Notes: a model not told the origin generated them from the letters alone. A DNA stretch of 64,000 nt from Dechloromonas sp. CZR5 (GCF_008711155.1 NZ_VUYQ01000001.1:806001-870000), one strand, 5' to 3'. Numbered from the stretch's first letter, positions 47,330-57,282 are shown. Numbers and translations: made by a program.

Positions 47330-48472
47330 ATGACAAAGATGCATCTGCTGACGCTCGGATTTCGCGATTCCGCAACGGAAGTGGCATTCGTTCGCCATAT
47401 TTTGCCGCGACTGCGCCTGCAGGGCAGGGCAGCGATCATTCTGGGGGCTGTCGTTTATTTTCTCTACGGTGCGGTGGATCACCTGTTCGTTCCGGCCGAT
47501 CTGCTTGGCGAGGTATGGCTGGTTCGCGTGCTGGCCTTGATCGTGCCGGTGAGCGTGCTGATCCTCACCTTCCTGCCATGGTTCGAAAGGCATAATCAGC
47601 TACCGCTCGGGCTGGTCGGCCTGTCGGCGGCGCTGGGGTTGATTGCCATGCTGTGGGGCCTGCCGCTCGAGAGTGCCGCTTACTGTTTTCCGGGCATGAT
47701 GCTGGCAACGTTTTATACCTACAATCTGCTGGGCACCCGCTTCATCCATGCCTTGCTGATCAATGTTGCGGTGCTGCTTCTCTATAACGTGCTGTTTGGC
47801 GTCGTTCGTCAGTTTCCCGAAGCGGTGCTGCTCAGCCAGAATTTCTTCCTGGTCTCGGCCAACCTGATCGGTGGCGCGGCAGGCTATCTTGCCGAGTTTT
47901 ACCGCCGACAGCTCTTCTTGCGCGAAGTGCAACTCGATGATGAACGTCAATTGCACTTGAACCGTTCGCTGCATGATCGCCTGACCGGGCTGCCCAATCG
48001 CGATCTGCTCGACGACCGCATCAATCAGGCGCTCGCCCTGGCGCGGCGCGATCAGGCGCGTCATGCCGGGTTTTTCATCGATCTGGACGGCTTCAAGAAC
48101 ATCAACGACTGCCTTGGCCACGACCATGGCGACCTGGTTCTGCGCTGCGTTGCCCGCCGGCTCGAATCGGTGATGCGCGAGACGGACACCATTTCACGCA
48201 TTGGCGGTGACGAATTTTTCGTGCTGGTGCAGGATATCGGCTCCTGCGACGGGGCCGCGCATCTGGCGGAAAAGTTGATCGCGGTGATCGAACAACCGAT
48301 TCCGGAGCTTCACGGTCGCCACCTACTGAGCGCCAGCATCGGCATCTGTCTTTTTCCGTACACGGGGCTGGCGAATACGCCGGACGGCATTATTCGCAGC
48401 GCCGATCTGGCCATGTACCAGGCCAAGGCGGATGGCAAGCGCTGCCACCGCTTCGCCGAAATGCCGGCGTGA
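47330..48472 (+). CDS. Membrane-bound diguanylate cyclase (GGDEF)
   Basis: This is a 380-residue protein with six or so N-terminal transmembrane helices (about 30-205) and a cytoplasmic GGDEF domain (about 215-375). The active site RIGGDEFF is intact, and an RxxD inhibitory site (RETD) stands five residues before it, so synthesis of cyclic di-GMP with product inhibition is expected. No extracytoplasmic sensory domain is large enough to identify the signal. It is divergent from DUF599. Confidence 0.93.
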   Translation: MTKMHLLTLGFRDSATEVAFVRHILPRLRLQGRAAIILGAVVYFLYGAVDHLFVPADLLGEVWLVRVLALIVPVSVLILTFLPWFERHNQLPLGLVGLSAALGLIAMLWGLPLESAAYCFPGMMLATFYTYNLLGTRFIHALLINVAVLLLYNVLFGVVRQFPEAVLLSQNFFLVSANLIGGAAGYLAEFYRRQLFLREVQLDDERQLHLNRSLHDRLTGLPNRDLLDDRINQALALARRDQARHAGFFIDLDGFKNINDCLGHDHGDLVLRCVARRLESVMRETDTISRIGGDEFFVLVQDIGSCDGAAHLAEKLIAVIEQPIPELHGRHLLSASIGICLFPYTGLANTPDGIIRSADLAMYQAKADGKRCHRFAEMPA

Positions 48473-48539
48473 GCGGAGGCGTTCCGACAGGCGGAAACTC
48501 CTGTATCCTGCTCGCCTTTGACCGATTGGGGAGATGACT

Positions 48540-48857
48540 ATGGGACAAGCCAAACAGCGGGGCACCCTGGCGCAGCGGGTTGAGCAGGCGCAGGCCAAGG
48601 TCGAGGCGACTCGTCCGGAAAAGCTGGTTTGCAATCACTGCAGCGCCGACGTGACGCAGATCAATCCGGTGAGTACGCGCGGTCTGCGCGGCCTCGATGC
48701 GATCTGGGTCGGTCAATGCGAGTGCGGCCACACCACGTTTGCCGCTTCCGGCGACCCCAAGGCGGTCGAAGCCTTTTTCTTCGCGCTCAGCGAGAATACC
48801 GAACTGACGCTGGGCAGCCAGAGCAAGGACGGCAGCCAGCACGAGACGGCTGCCTGA
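48540..48857 (+). CDS. Small zinc-ribbon-like conserved hypothetical protein
   Basis: This 105-residue protein starts MGQAKQRGTLAQRVEQA, with a charged helix, then C31-x2-C34 (CNHC) and C60-x-C62 (CEC), suggesting a zinc-ribbon fold. GGGGAG lies 7 bases before the ATG at 48540. No function can be assigned; the MGQAKQRGTL start is known from conserved proteobacterial proteins. Confidence 0.72.
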   Translation: MGQAKQRGTLAQRVEQAQAKVEATRPEKLVCNHCSADVTQINPVSTRGLRGLDAIWVGQCECGHTTFAASGDPKAVEAFFFALSENTELTLGSQSKDGSQHETAA

Positions 48858-48895
48858 GGTCTTGCCGGCTTCGGCGGCGCCGGCGACCCCGGCGC

Positions 48896-49450
48896 TTAGT
48901 GTGTTCCGGCGACTTCGGCGGCGCGCTGCTCGCCTGCTGCCGTGGCGCGACGAGGGATCAGGTTCTCGTCAAGCAGGCGCTCGATCCGGAAGAAGATTTC
49001 GTATCGCGAGAACGGTTTTTTCATGAAATCGTCGGCTCCGATACGGGTGCCGAAAAATTGCTCCATGGCCTGCTCGTTGCCGCTCATCATGATGACGGGG
49101 ATGTCGCGAGTCATCGGGTCGCGGCGAATGGCGCGCAGCGCGGCAAAACCGTTCATGCCAGGCAGCACGATATCGAGAAAGATCAGATCCGGCTTGTGTT
49201 CACGCAGTTGTTCCAGTCCGGATTCGGCATCCTCTGCTTCCAGTGTTTCGTAGCCGGCCGAGCGCAGGAACTTCTTCAGCGCCGTCACGATGGTCCTGGA
49301 GTCGTCGACGATGAGTACCCGGGTGCCTTCTCGCGCATTGATACGGGTTCGCTTGCGCCGCTCGACGACGCTCTCGGTGACGTTCGGAAGCGTCGCTTCC
49401 TTTGCTTCGCCTTGCCCGAGCAAGGCCCGGATCTGATCAAGTATTCCCAC
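48896..49450 (-). CDS. Single-domain response regulator (CheY/PilG-like)
   Basis: This 184-residue protein has a 40-residue basic N-terminal segment and then one receiver domain with D49-D50 pocket, phospho-acceptor D93 (LIFLDIVLPGMN), conserved SG and KKPF residues. There is no output domain, so it probably acts by protein contact, as PilG/PilH do. The GTG at 49450 was chosen because a GGGGAA element precedes it. It is convergent with the zinc-ribbon gene, 38 bases apart. Confidence 0.82.
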   Translation of the reverse strand: MGILDQIRALLGQGEAKEATLPNVTESVVERRKRTRINAREGTRVLIVDDSRTIVTALKKFLRSAGYETLEAEDAESGLEQLREHKPDLIFLDIVLPGMNGFAALRAIRRDPMTRDIPVIMMSGNEQAMEQFFGTRIGADDFMKKPFSRYEIFFRIERLLDENLIPRRATAAGEQRAAEVAGTH

Positions 49451-49642
49451 CCTGTTTCCCCGTGAAGTTCGGTCGCCCGATGGCTGATTGAACAGGCAGC
49501 ATTTTATGATCGAATCATTGCGCGCCGGAAGGCATGATCTCAAAAATGCCTGCATTTCGGATCGATATCGCGGAGTTCGTCCTGAGGATGAATGCTTCTA
49601 GGGGCGCTTTTGCCAGGTCCGCTCAGGCGGTGCCCCGGAGGG

Positions 49643-50239
49643 TCAGCGCATGCACGGTTTGCCCGGGGCGCAGATAACCATGCCCTGGCCGCCTGGCGGC
49701 GTGGTTGCCGGCGGTTCGGGTTTTGGCGGCCTTGGTTGAGGCTGGGGGTGCGGATAGTGAGGGTGGTGGGGATAGACCGGAGGAGCCACATAGACCGGTA
49801 CATGAACGGTCTGTGCTGGTTCGGGCGGGCGAATCAGGTTGCGGCACTCGGCTTCCAGTTGTGCTCGCTGGGTTGCTTCGAGGGCGCGCTGTGCGACGTC
49901 GCGCAGGCAGGCATCGGGGTCGCCGTAGCTGCGCGGCGGATTCGCCGTGGCCGCCTGTTTCTGGCTTTGAAGCTGTCGCTCGGCGGCGATGTCGGCCCGC
50001 TGGGTGCTTTCGCGCTTCTCCACGTAATTGCGCATGCGTTCGACGTCGCGCTCGGCCTGCTGGCGGCTCGTCTCGGACACGGCCTCGTCGGGGCGTACGG
50101 CCAGCGTACCGCTGCCGCCCGGGCAGGGCGAGTTTGAAATCTCCGTCTTGCCGTTCGGCAGGCGGCATTTGTAGATTTCGGCACCGGCCGGCTGGGTGAG
50201 CAGCAGGCCGGCAAGAAGAGGCAGGGCTATCCGGTACAT
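49643..50239 (-). CDS. DUF4124 family periplasmic protein
   Basis: This 198-residue protein has a signal peptide ending QPAGA before EIYKCRLPNGKTEISNSPC, the DUF4124 signature. A charged helical middle is followed by a proline/histidine-rich C-terminal stretch (YPHHPHYPHPQPQPRPPKP) and a final CAPGKPC. DUF4124 proteins are exported but their function is unknown. It lies just downstream of the RND pump gene. Confidence 0.83.
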   Translation of the reverse strand: MYRIALPLLAGLLLTQPAGAEIYKCRLPNGKTEISNSPCPGGSGTLAVRPDEAVSETSRQQAERDVERMRNYVEKRESTQRADIAAERQLQSQKQAATANPPRSYGDPDACLRDVAQRALEATQRAQLEAECRNLIRPPEPAQTVHVPVYVAPPVYPHHPHYPHPQPQPRPPKPEPPATTPPGGQGMVICAPGKPCMR

Positions 50240-50274
50240 GGTCTTGTTATAGCTTAAACGCCGTACAAGACAAT

Positions 50275-53200
50275 TCAGTTGACCGGATTTTCCGCCGTCT
50301 CGATTTCCGGCACCTGGCCGGATTTGTCGGTGAATCGATCGAGGTAGATATAGACGACCGGCGTCAGGTAGAGCGTCAGGAGCTGCGACAGCATCAAGCC
50401 ACCGACCACGGCCAGACCGAGCGGTTGCCGCACTTCCGCACCGGCGCCGATGCCCAGGGCGATGGGCAGGGTGCCGACCAGGGCGGCCATGGTGGTCATC
50501 ATGATCGGTCGGAAGCGGACCAGGCTGGCCTGGAAGATGGCGTCATGGGGCTGGGCGCCCTCCTTGCGCTGCTTTTCCAGGGCGAAGTCGATCATCATGA
50601 TGGCGTTTTTCTTGACGATGCCGATCAGCATGATGACGCCGACGAAAGCGTAGAGACTGAGGTCGACCTTGAAGATGAGCAGGGTGATCAGCGCACCAAG
50701 ACCGGCGGAGGGCAGACCGGAGAGGATGGTCAGCGGATGAATGAAGCTTTCGTACAGCACGCCGAGCACCAGGTAGACGACCAGCACGGCGACGAGCAGG
50801 AGGATGCCGAGCCCCTGCAGCGAAGACTGGAAGGCCTGGGCGGTGCCCTGCAGGCTGGTGGCCAGCGAGACCGGGACGCGGATTTCCTGCTCGAGCGCCT
50901 TGATGCGATCGACGGCATCGCCCAGCGAGACGCCGGGCAACAGGTTGAAGGAGATGGTGACGGATGGCAGCTGCCCTTGGTGATTGACGGTCAGCGCCTG
51001 TGTCTTGCGCGTGAAGCGGGCGACGGTATCGAGCGGAATCAGCTTGCCGTTGCCGCGCACGTAGATGCGCGACAGGACCTGCGGGTCGGCCTGGTATTCC
51101 GGTGCAACCTCAAGAATGACCTGGTATTGCGCCGTGGAGCCGTAGATGGTGGATACCTGGCGGGCGCTGAAGGCGCTCTGCAGGGCATCCTCGACCTGTC
51201 CGAAGGTGAGTCCGAGCGAGGACAGCTTGTCGCGGTCGATGTCGATACCGACCACCGGGCTGAGGTTGCTCAGGTTGTTGGTGACGTCGACGAAGCCGGG
51301 CAACTGGCGGATCTTCTGGGTCAGCGTGCCGGTCCATTCGTACAGCTCGTCCAGGTCGGTGTCCTGCAGCGTGTATTGGTATTGCGCTGCGGTGATCTGG
51401 CCGCCGATACGGATCACCGGCGGGTTCTGCATGTACACCTTGATGCCGGGAACCGCCGCCAGTTTGGGGCGCAGGCGCTGGATGATCTGGTCCGGCATCG
51501 ATTTCCGCTCGCTGGCCGGCTTGAGGATCATGAACACCGTGCCGGTATTGGCTGTCGGGCGGATGCCGCCGGCGCCGACGGACGACATGAAGGAGGCGAT
51601 GTCCGGTTCCTGGGCGACGATGTCCGCTACCGCACGCTGGTGGGCGACCATCGCGGTAAAGGAGGCATCCTGCGCCCCTTCGGTGAAGGCGATGATCTGG
51701 CCGGAGTCGCCGCTCGGGATGAAATCCTTGGGCACGTGCGTGAACAGGTAGCCGGTAAGCAGCAGCGTGGCGACAAAGCTGGCCAGGATGGTTCGCGGGT
51801 GGCTCATTGCCAGGCGCAACGTCTTCTCGTAGCCGGCATGGAGGCTTTCGAAGAAGCGCTCGAAGAGCTGGAAGACTCGGCCATGCGAATCCGGCTCGGC
51901 GTGGCGCACATAGCGGCTGCACAGCATGGGTGTCAGGGTCAGCGAGACGAAGCCGGACACCAGGATGGCAACGCAGATGGTGACCGCGAATTCGTGGAGC
52001 AGCCGGCCGACGATGCCCTGCATGAAGAGCACCGGAATGAACACGGCAATCAGCGAGATGGTCATTGAGATGATGGTGAAGCCGATCTCCTTGGCTCCCT
52101 TGATCGCCGCCTGGAACGGCGGTTCGCCGGCCTCGACGTGGCGGACGATGTTCTCCAGCATGACGATGGCGTCGTCGACGACGAAGCCGACCGACAGCGT
52201 CAGGGCGAGCAGCGACAGGTTGTCCAGGCTGTAGCCGAGCACCGACATGGCGGCAAAGGTGCCGACGACCGAGATCGGTAGCGCCAGGCTGGGGATGACG
52301 GTGGCCGAGAGATTGCGCAGGAAAAGCAGGATGACCAGGATGACCAGCACCGCCGACAGGATCAGCGTGAATTGCACGTCGTCGATGGCGTGGCGGATCG
52401 AATGGCTGCGGTCGAACAGGATATTCATGTTCACCGCGGCCGGCAGCTTGGATTGGAAGGATGGCAGGACGCGCTTGATGGCGTCGACCGTCTCGATGGT
52501 GTTGGCGCCGGGCTGGCGCTGGATGGCCAGCACGATGGCGCGCTTGTCGACGTTCCAGCTGGCGATGCGGATGTTTTCGACGCTGTCGATGGGGGTGGCC
52601 ACGTCCTCCAGGCGTACCGGGGCGCCATTGCGCCAGGTGACGATGAGCGGCCGGTAGGCAGCGGCATCGTTCAGCTGGCCGTTGTCCTTGAGGGCGAAGG
52701 TCTGGCGGCTGCCGTCGAGCTGGCCGACGGGCTGGTTGACGTTGCCCTGGGCGATGGCCTGCTGCAGCTCGTCAATGCCGATGCCGCGGGCGGCGAGCTG
52801 GTCCGGGTTGGCCTGGACACGCACGGCGTACTTCTGCGAGCCGTAGATCAGCACCTGGGCGACGCCGGGGATGGTGGATAGCCGCTGGGCCAGCTGGGTT
52901 TCGGCGTATTCGTGGACCAGCGACAGGGGCAGGGTCGGCGACGACATGGCGATGTAGAAGATCGGCGAGTCGGCCGGGTTGACCTTGCGGAAGGAGGGGG
53001 GCGTCGGCATGTTGGGCGGCAGCTTGCGCTGGGCCGCCGAAATGGCCGACTGTACGTCTTGAGCCGCCGCGTCGATGTTGCGGTCGAGGGCGAACTGCAG
53101 GGTAATGGTGGTCGATCCCTGGGCGCTGGTCGATGTCATCGAGTCCAGCCCGGCGATGGTCGAGAACTGGCCTTCGAGCGGCGTCGCGACGGCGGCGGCC

Positions 53201-53376
53201 ATGGTCTCCGGCGAGGCGCCGGGCAGGCTGGCGCTGACCGAGATGGTCGGGAAATCGACGGCCGGCAGTTCGGAAACCGGGAGCGAACGGTAGCCGATGA
53301 TGCCGAAGATCAGTAGTGCCACCATCAGCAGGGTGGTCATCACCGGTCGCCGGATGCACAGTTCAGGTAGGGTCAT
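50275..53376 (-). CDS. RND multidrug efflux permease (MdtB/MdtC-like)
   Basis: This 1033-residue inner-membrane pump has twelve expected helices and two large periplasmic loops. It starts MTLPELCIRRPVMTTLLMVALL and carries the proton-relay aspartates in FVVDDAIVMLENI. It resembles the MdtB/MdtC branch of the HAE1 family rather than AcrB. The adaptor gene lies 9 bases upstream in the same direction. No outer-membrane channel gene is adjacent, so a TolC-like protein elsewhere is needed. Substrate is not evident. Confidence 0.93.
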   Translation of the reverse strand: MTLPELCIRRPVMTTLLMVALLIFGIIGYRSLPVSELPAVDFPTISVSASLPGASPETMAAAVATPLEGQFSTIAGLDSMTSTSAQGSTTITLQFALDRNIDAAAQDVQSAISAAQRKLPPNMPTPPSFRKVNPADSPIFYIAMSSPTLPLSLVHEYAETQLAQRLSTIPGVAQVLIYGSQKYAVRVQANPDQLAARGIGIDELQQAIAQGNVNQPVGQLDGSRQTFALKDNGQLNDAAAYRPLIVTWRNGAPVRLEDVATPIDSVENIRIASWNVDKRAIVLAIQRQPGANTIETVDAIKRVLPSFQSKLPAAVNMNILFDRSHSIRHAIDDVQFTLILSAVLVILVILLFLRNLSATVIPSLALPISVVGTFAAMSVLGYSLDNLSLLALTLSVGFVVDDAIVMLENIVRHVEAGEPPFQAAIKGAKEIGFTIISMTISLIAVFIPVLFMQGIVGRLLHEFAVTICVAILVSGFVSLTLTPMLCSRYVRHAEPDSHGRVFQLFERFFESLHAGYEKTLRLAMSHPRTILASFVATLLLTGYLFTHVPKDFIPSGDSGQIIAFTEGAQDASFTAMVAHQRAVADIVAQEPDIASFMSSVGAGGIRPTANTGTVFMILKPASERKSMPDQIIQRLRPKLAAVPGIKVYMQNPPVIRIGGQITAAQYQYTLQDTDLDELYEWTGTLTQKIRQLPGFVDVTNNLSNLSPVVGIDIDRDKLSSLGLTFGQVEDALQSAFSARQVSTIYGSTAQYQVILEVAPEYQADPQVLSRIYVRGNGKLIPLDTVARFTRKTQALTVNHQGQLPSVTISFNLLPGVSLGDAVDRIKALEQEIRVPVSLATSLQGTAQAFQSSLQGLGILLLVAVLVVYLVLGVLYESFIHPLTILSGLPSAGLGALITLLIFKVDLSLYAFVGVIMLIGIVKKNAIMMIDFALEKQRKEGAQPHDAIFQASLVRFRPIMMTTMAALVGTLPIALGIGAGAEVRQPLGLAVVGGLMLSQLLTLYLTPVVYIYLDRFTDKSGQVPEIETAENPVN

Positions 53377-53385
53377 GAATGTCCC

Positions 53386-54543
53386 TTATTTGGCCGGTGC
53401 GGCCGTAGCGGAAGGGGCCGCTCCAGCGGCCGGCTTCGCCATGACGGTGGCGCCCGGCGCCAGGCGCAGCTGGCCGTCGGTGACCACCGTTTCGCCGGCC
53501 GCCACGCCCTTGCCGATGGCCGTCATGCCCTGGTGGCTGGCGACGATCTCGAGTTTGCGGACTTCGACCGTGTCGTCGCCTTTGACGACGTACAGGAAAT
53601 TGCCTTCGGCGCCCTGCTGGATCGCCTCGTTCGGTACGAGGACCACGCCGGTGGCCTTGTCGAGCATCATGCTGACGTTCAGGAACTGGCCCGGCGTCAG
53701 GCGTGCCTGCTTGTTGTCGAGCACCGCCTTCATCTGGACGGTGCCGGTGGTGGCATCGACCGCGTTGTCGATGAAGCGTGCCTTGGCCTCGAAGGCAACC
53801 TGTTTGTTCCCCGGCAACGCCAGTTGCACGGTCATCGGGCCCTTGCTGACCGCCCGGTGCAGGGTCTGCAGATGCCGTTCCGGGACGGCGAAGCCGACAT
53901 AGAGCGGATCGACGCGATTGACGACCGCCAGCGCCGTGTCGTTGATCTTGACCGTCGAGCCAGGAAAGACCAGGCGAGCGCCGACGATGCCCGAGAAGGG
54001 CGCGCGCACGGCGGTGTAGGAAACCTGCAGGCGGGCCAGTTCGAGGGCCGCCTGGTCGGCCTTGAGCGTGGCGGCGGCGGCCACCTCGTTGGTGCGGATT
54101 TCGTTGACCTTCTCGTCAGAGACGAAGCCGCGCGCCTTCAGCCCCTGGTAACGCTCCAGGTCGGCCCGTGCCTTGGCGAGTTGCGCCTGGTCACGGGCCA
54201 CCACGGCCTCGGCCTGCGCCACGCGGGCCTCGAAATCGGCCGGGTCGAGGCGAACCAGGACATCGCCCTGCTTGACGGATTGTCCCTCGGTGAAAGCGAC
54301 CGACAGCACCTGGCCGTCCACGCGCGACTTGACGGTGACGCCCTCGTAGGCTTCGGCCCGCCCGACGACATTCAGGAACACCGGCATCTCGCCGCTCTCC
54401 GCCCGGGCGACGATCACGGGTACTGGCGGGGCGGTCTTGGCAGGGGCGGGTGTGGCCGTTTTCTGGACGGTCCACCACCAGACAGTGCCGCCGAACAGGG
54501 CGGCGATGACGAGGGTGGTGAGCGGTTTCTTGAGCTTGGGCAT
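53386..54543 (-). CDS. RND periplasmic adaptor protein (MdtA-like)
   Basis: This is a 385-residue membrane fusion protein that bridges the pump and the outer-membrane channel. An N-terminal anchor (LTTLVIAALFGGTVWWW) is followed by a lipoyl-like half (VKSRVDGQVLSVAFTEGQSVKQGD), a helical hairpin and a beta-barrel domain; the C-terminal tail is alanine/proline rich. The ATG at 54543 (MPKLKKPL) was chosen for its anchor. It is followed by the permease gene with a 9-base gap. The 186 bases upstream hold no gene. Confidence 0.92.
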   Translation of the reverse strand: MPKLKKPLTTLVIAALFGGTVWWWTVQKTATPAPAKTAPPVPVIVARAESGEMPVFLNVVGRAEAYEGVTVKSRVDGQVLSVAFTEGQSVKQGDVLVRLDPADFEARVAQAEAVVARDQAQLAKARADLERYQGLKARGFVSDEKVNEIRTNEVAAAATLKADQAALELARLQVSYTAVRAPFSGIVGARLVFPGSTVKINDTALAVVNRVDPLYVGFAVPERHLQTLHRAVSKGPMTVQLALPGNKQVAFEAKARFIDNAVDATTGTVQMKAVLDNKQARLTPGQFLNVSMMLDKATGVVLVPNEAIQQGAEGNFLYVVKGDDTVEVRKLEIVASHQGMTAIGKGVAAGETVVTDGQLRLAPGATVMAKPAAGAAPSATAAPAK

Positions 54544-54729
54544 GGTCGAAGCAGCGGGGCGGTGGGAGCGAGTCGGGTGGCGTCCGGGACAGGGCACCGG
54601 TAGCGTGCCGTCCATTGGTGACGAATCCTAGCATGCCCCAGGGGCGGCGGCTTGCAGGCGCGGCGCTCGACCGGCGCATCGGGGACTCAGCCCTTCCCCG
54701 TGCGCATCGCGCCTACGCTGCGACAGGGG

Positions 54730-55398
54730 TTAGGCGAGTAGCCGGCGGAGGCCGAGCAGGATCAGGACGGCGGCCGATGCCCAGATCAGCCAGCGCGACA
54801 GCCAGGGGCGGCCGACGCGCAGTTCGCGGCCGAGCCGGCCGGCGAGGGGGACGAGGATGAGGATCGGCGTCATCGCGGCCCCGAGGCCGAAGGCCAGGCC
54901 GTAGCTGGCCCCGGAGAGGGCGCTGCCGCTCTGGGCGGCGAGGGCCAGCAAAGAGGCGAGCGGCGTGCACGGGGTAAGGGCCAGGGTGGCGCCCAGTGCG
55001 AAGGGGGGCGCGGCGTCGGCGCGGCGCTGAAAGCGCACGGGCTGGGCGGTCGGGCGCTTTGGTCGGCATCCGGCGACGTGGGCGCGTACGATGAGCCACA
55101 GCCCGGCGCCGATACTGGCGCCGCCGATCAACGCATTGCCCCAGGTGCCGCCCAGCAGCCGGGCGAGGTGCAGCCCGGCCATTCCGGCCGACGTGGCGAG
55201 CAGGGTGTACATCAGTACCCGGCCAGCGAGGAAGACAGCGGTATGGCGGAAGGCTTCCGCCGTGCCGCTGGAGCGGCCGAGCGCCCAGGTACCCATGAAG
55301 GGGAGACAGGTGACGGTGCACGCCGTCAGGCCCATCGAGACGCCGAGCAGCCAGACGGTGCCGAGACCGACATGGCCGGCCGCAAGGTCATCGAGCAT
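54730..55398 (-). CDS. SafE/DsbD_2-type membrane protein (TauE/SafE-like family)
   Basis: This is a 222-residue protein with about six transmembrane helices. The first helix has C27 and C31 (TACTVTCLP) and the fourth has C144 (LTPCTPLASLL), a layout like the thiol-carrying helices of DsbD/CcdA, so it may pass electrons or metal across the inner membrane. Members of this family next to CcoG-like polyferredoxins occur in cytochrome oxidase assembly loci. It is the last gene of the TonB operon and overlaps the polyferredoxin gene by 11 bases. Confidence 0.8.
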   Translation of the reverse strand: MLDDLAAGHVGLGTVWLLGVSMGLTACTVTCLPFMGTWALGRSSGTAEAFRHTAVFLAGRVLMYTLLATSAGMAGLHLARLLGGTWGNALIGGASIGAGLWLIVRAHVAGCRPKRPTAQPVRFQRRADAAPPFALGATLALTPCTPLASLLALAAQSGSALSGASYGLAFGLGAAMTPILILVPLAGRLGRELRVGRPWLSRWLIWASAAVLILLGLRRLLA

Positions 55399-56446
55399 CG
55401 GCCGCCTCGTCGCGCTGCATGAAACGTAACGGCTTGACGCTGCCATCCGGCAATTCGCTGCGTACCTTGTCCTTGTAGTAGGCGCGGCGCGACGAGAACA
55501 GGGCAAGCGGCCCCCATTTCAGCCGGATCGTCCCGTCCTGCGGGCAGTATTCGGCGCACCGTCCGCACAGCGTGCAATCCTCGGTATAGGCCTTGCGTCC
55601 GGCTTGCTGCGATATTTCCTCAATATCCATGGGGCAGGCATCGCTGCAGATGCGGCACTGACCGCAGTTGGCGTGCGCTGTCTTGACCAGGCGCAGCGGC
55701 GACAGGCGCTGGAACAGCGCGTTGAAGGCGAGCAGCGGGCAGATGCGGCAGAAGGGCTGGCGGATGGCCAGGCCGCCGACGATCATGAAACCGATCAGGA
55801 AGTCGGCGGCGGCGCCGAGCGCAAAGCTCCAGCCATCGCCGACGCGCAGGGCGAGCTGATCGGTGTTGCCGGTAAGCAGCGTGGTGGCGACGCGCGACGG
55901 GCAGATGTCGCAGTAGGGATTGCCAAGCGCATGAGGCGTCACGCCAAGGCCGGTGAGCAGGGGCAGCAGGAAGACCAGTCCGAGCAGAAGCAGCCACTTG
56001 ACCGGACGCACCCGGTGCGCGGCGAGCAAGTCGGCGGACGTCAGTCGGCGCAGGCCGATCCCGAAGCGGCGACCGATCCGCCCGACGACTTCCTGCAGGG
56101 TGCCCAGGGGGCAGACCCAGCCGCAGAACGCCTTGCCGAGCACGAAGAAGAAGGCGAAGAAGGCGAGGAAGCTCATCAGCAGCGGCAGGATCATCGACAG
56201 GGTCAGTTGCTGGGCGCGCACCATCGCCTCGCCGATGCGATGGTGCAGGATGTGCTGGGTGGGGATCAGCACGCAGTAGCCCCCGTTCATCTGGTCGTAG
56301 GCGCAGGACAGCGCGGGCAAGGCGTTGGAGATCTTGCCGGCCATGTAGGTGCCGACCAGGACGCTGCCGTAGACGGTGACGAAGAGCATCGCCAGCTGGA
56401 TCGCGAAGCGCAGCCGGGAGAGTGTGGGAATGAGGGTTTTCAACAC
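55388..56446 (-). CDS. Membrane-anchored 4Fe-4S polyferredoxin (NosR/NapH/CcoG-like)
   Basis: This 352-residue protein has about five transmembrane helices. The membrane part holds C108-x3-C112P (FCGWVCPLG), C179-x2-C182 and C233-x2-C236 motifs, as in NosR and NapH. The C-terminal part carries two ferredoxin-type clusters: C261-x2-C264-x2-C267-x3-C271P and C291-x2-C294-x2-C297-x3-C301P. It should conduct electrons from the membrane to a periplasmic or metal substrate. The start is a GTG with AAAGGAG upstream. It overlaps both operon neighbours. Confidence 0.9.
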   Translation of the reverse strand: MLKTLIPTLSRLRFAIQLAMLFVTVYGSVLVGTYMAGKISNALPALSCAYDQMNGGYCVLIPTQHILHHRIGEAMVRAQQLTLSMILPLLMSFLAFFAFFFVLGKAFCGWVCPLGTLQEVVGRIGRRFGIGLRRLTSADLLAAHRVRPVKWLLLLGLVFLLPLLTGLGVTPHALGNPYCDICPSRVATTLLTGNTDQLALRVGDGWSFALGAAADFLIGFMIVGGLAIRQPFCRICPLLAFNALFQRLSPLRLVKTAHANCGQCRICSDACPMDIEEISQQAGRKAYTEDCTLCGRCAEYCPQDGTIRLKWGPLALFSSRRAYYKDKVRSELPDGSVKPLRFMQRDEAADAR

Positions 56447-57273
56447 GATGACTCCTTTGCGGGGCGACGGCGTAGCAGCGGCAAGGCGCCGAGCATGCCG
56501 GCAAGGCCGAAGACGGCCCCCCAGCCGAGGCTGCGGCCGCGTTCGCTGTCCGGTGCGTAGGTGTGGTTGAACGAGGTCACGAAATGCCGGCCCGCCTCCT
56601 GGCGCTCGGTGCTCAGCACGAATCCGGCCTTCGCCCGGGCATGCCCGTCACCCTCGGTATCGGGTGGAAAGTCGCGCGGGAAGAGGACGGTGGCGATGCC
56701 TTCGGTGTCCGTTGTGAACGCCGTTCGCGTGCCGCGCTCGGTTTCCATGCGGACGATCTGGCCGGCCAGGGGACGTCCCTCGTAACGAACGATGAAGCGC
56801 CATTTCTCGCTTTCGCGATAGCTGGCGTGCTCGCGCGGCAGCGGATCGGGGACGATCTCCAGTTCGTTCTTGATGCGGCGCAACAGGTCGACCGGAGCGG
56901 GGCCCGGGTTGCTCGCATACCAGATGGTCGAGGCGATCGCCACATGGGCAGGTGTTTCGGCACGGGCGCTCAGCCAGTGGTAATTGCCGGATTCCGGGGC
57001 CGGGCTGCGCAGGCGGGCGACGCCGGCCTCGACCGGAAAAGCCTGTTCGCCGCCGCGCGGGCCGAAGACGTGGATCTCGCTTGCATTCAGTCCGACCGGC
57101 CGGTACGGCGCCGTCGTGCGATCGCCGCGATTGCCCGCAGCGGCGACGATCAGCGCCTGCCCGGTCCATGGTGGGGCGGCGCTGCCCGGTGCGGCGGGGT
57201 GGCGGTCGTGCGACTGGGCGAGCGACAGGCTGCTGGCCAGTGCCAGGGCCAGCATCGATACGGTACGGTGCAT
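56440..57273 (-). CDS. DUF4198 family periplasmic protein with C-terminal anchor
   Basis: This 277-residue protein has a signal peptide and a His-containing N-terminus (SHDRHPA), a beta-rich DUF4198 domain with EIHVFGPRGGEQAFPVEAG, LEIVPDPLPREHASY and FIVRYEGRPLAGQIVRMETERG cut by turns, and a C-terminal hydrophobic helix ending RRRPAKESSC. DUF4198 occurs in periplasmic components of nickel and cobalt uptake, so metal handling is likely. AGGAG lies before the ATG. It is 9 bases after the TonB receptor. Confidence 0.83.
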   Translation of the reverse strand: MHRTVSMLALALASSLSLAQSHDRHPAAPGSAAPPWTGQALIVAAAGNRGDRTTAPYRPVGLNASEIHVFGPRGGEQAFPVEAGVARLRSPAPESGNYHWLSARAETPAHVAIASTIWYASNPGPAPVDLLRRIKNELEIVPDPLPREHASYRESEKWRFIVRYEGRPLAGQIVRMETERGTRTAFTTDTEGIATVLFPRDFPPDTEGDGHARAKAGFVLSTERQEAGRHFVTSFNHTYAPDSERGRSLGWGAVFGLAGMLGALPLLRRRPAKESSC

Positions 57274-57282
57274 GGCGTTCTC

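Noticed and set aside
50425-52068. Long open frame antisense to the RND permease gene
   Set aside because: Composition artefact: low-complexity Asp/Gly/His-rich translation with no family match, opposite a gene with full RND signatures.
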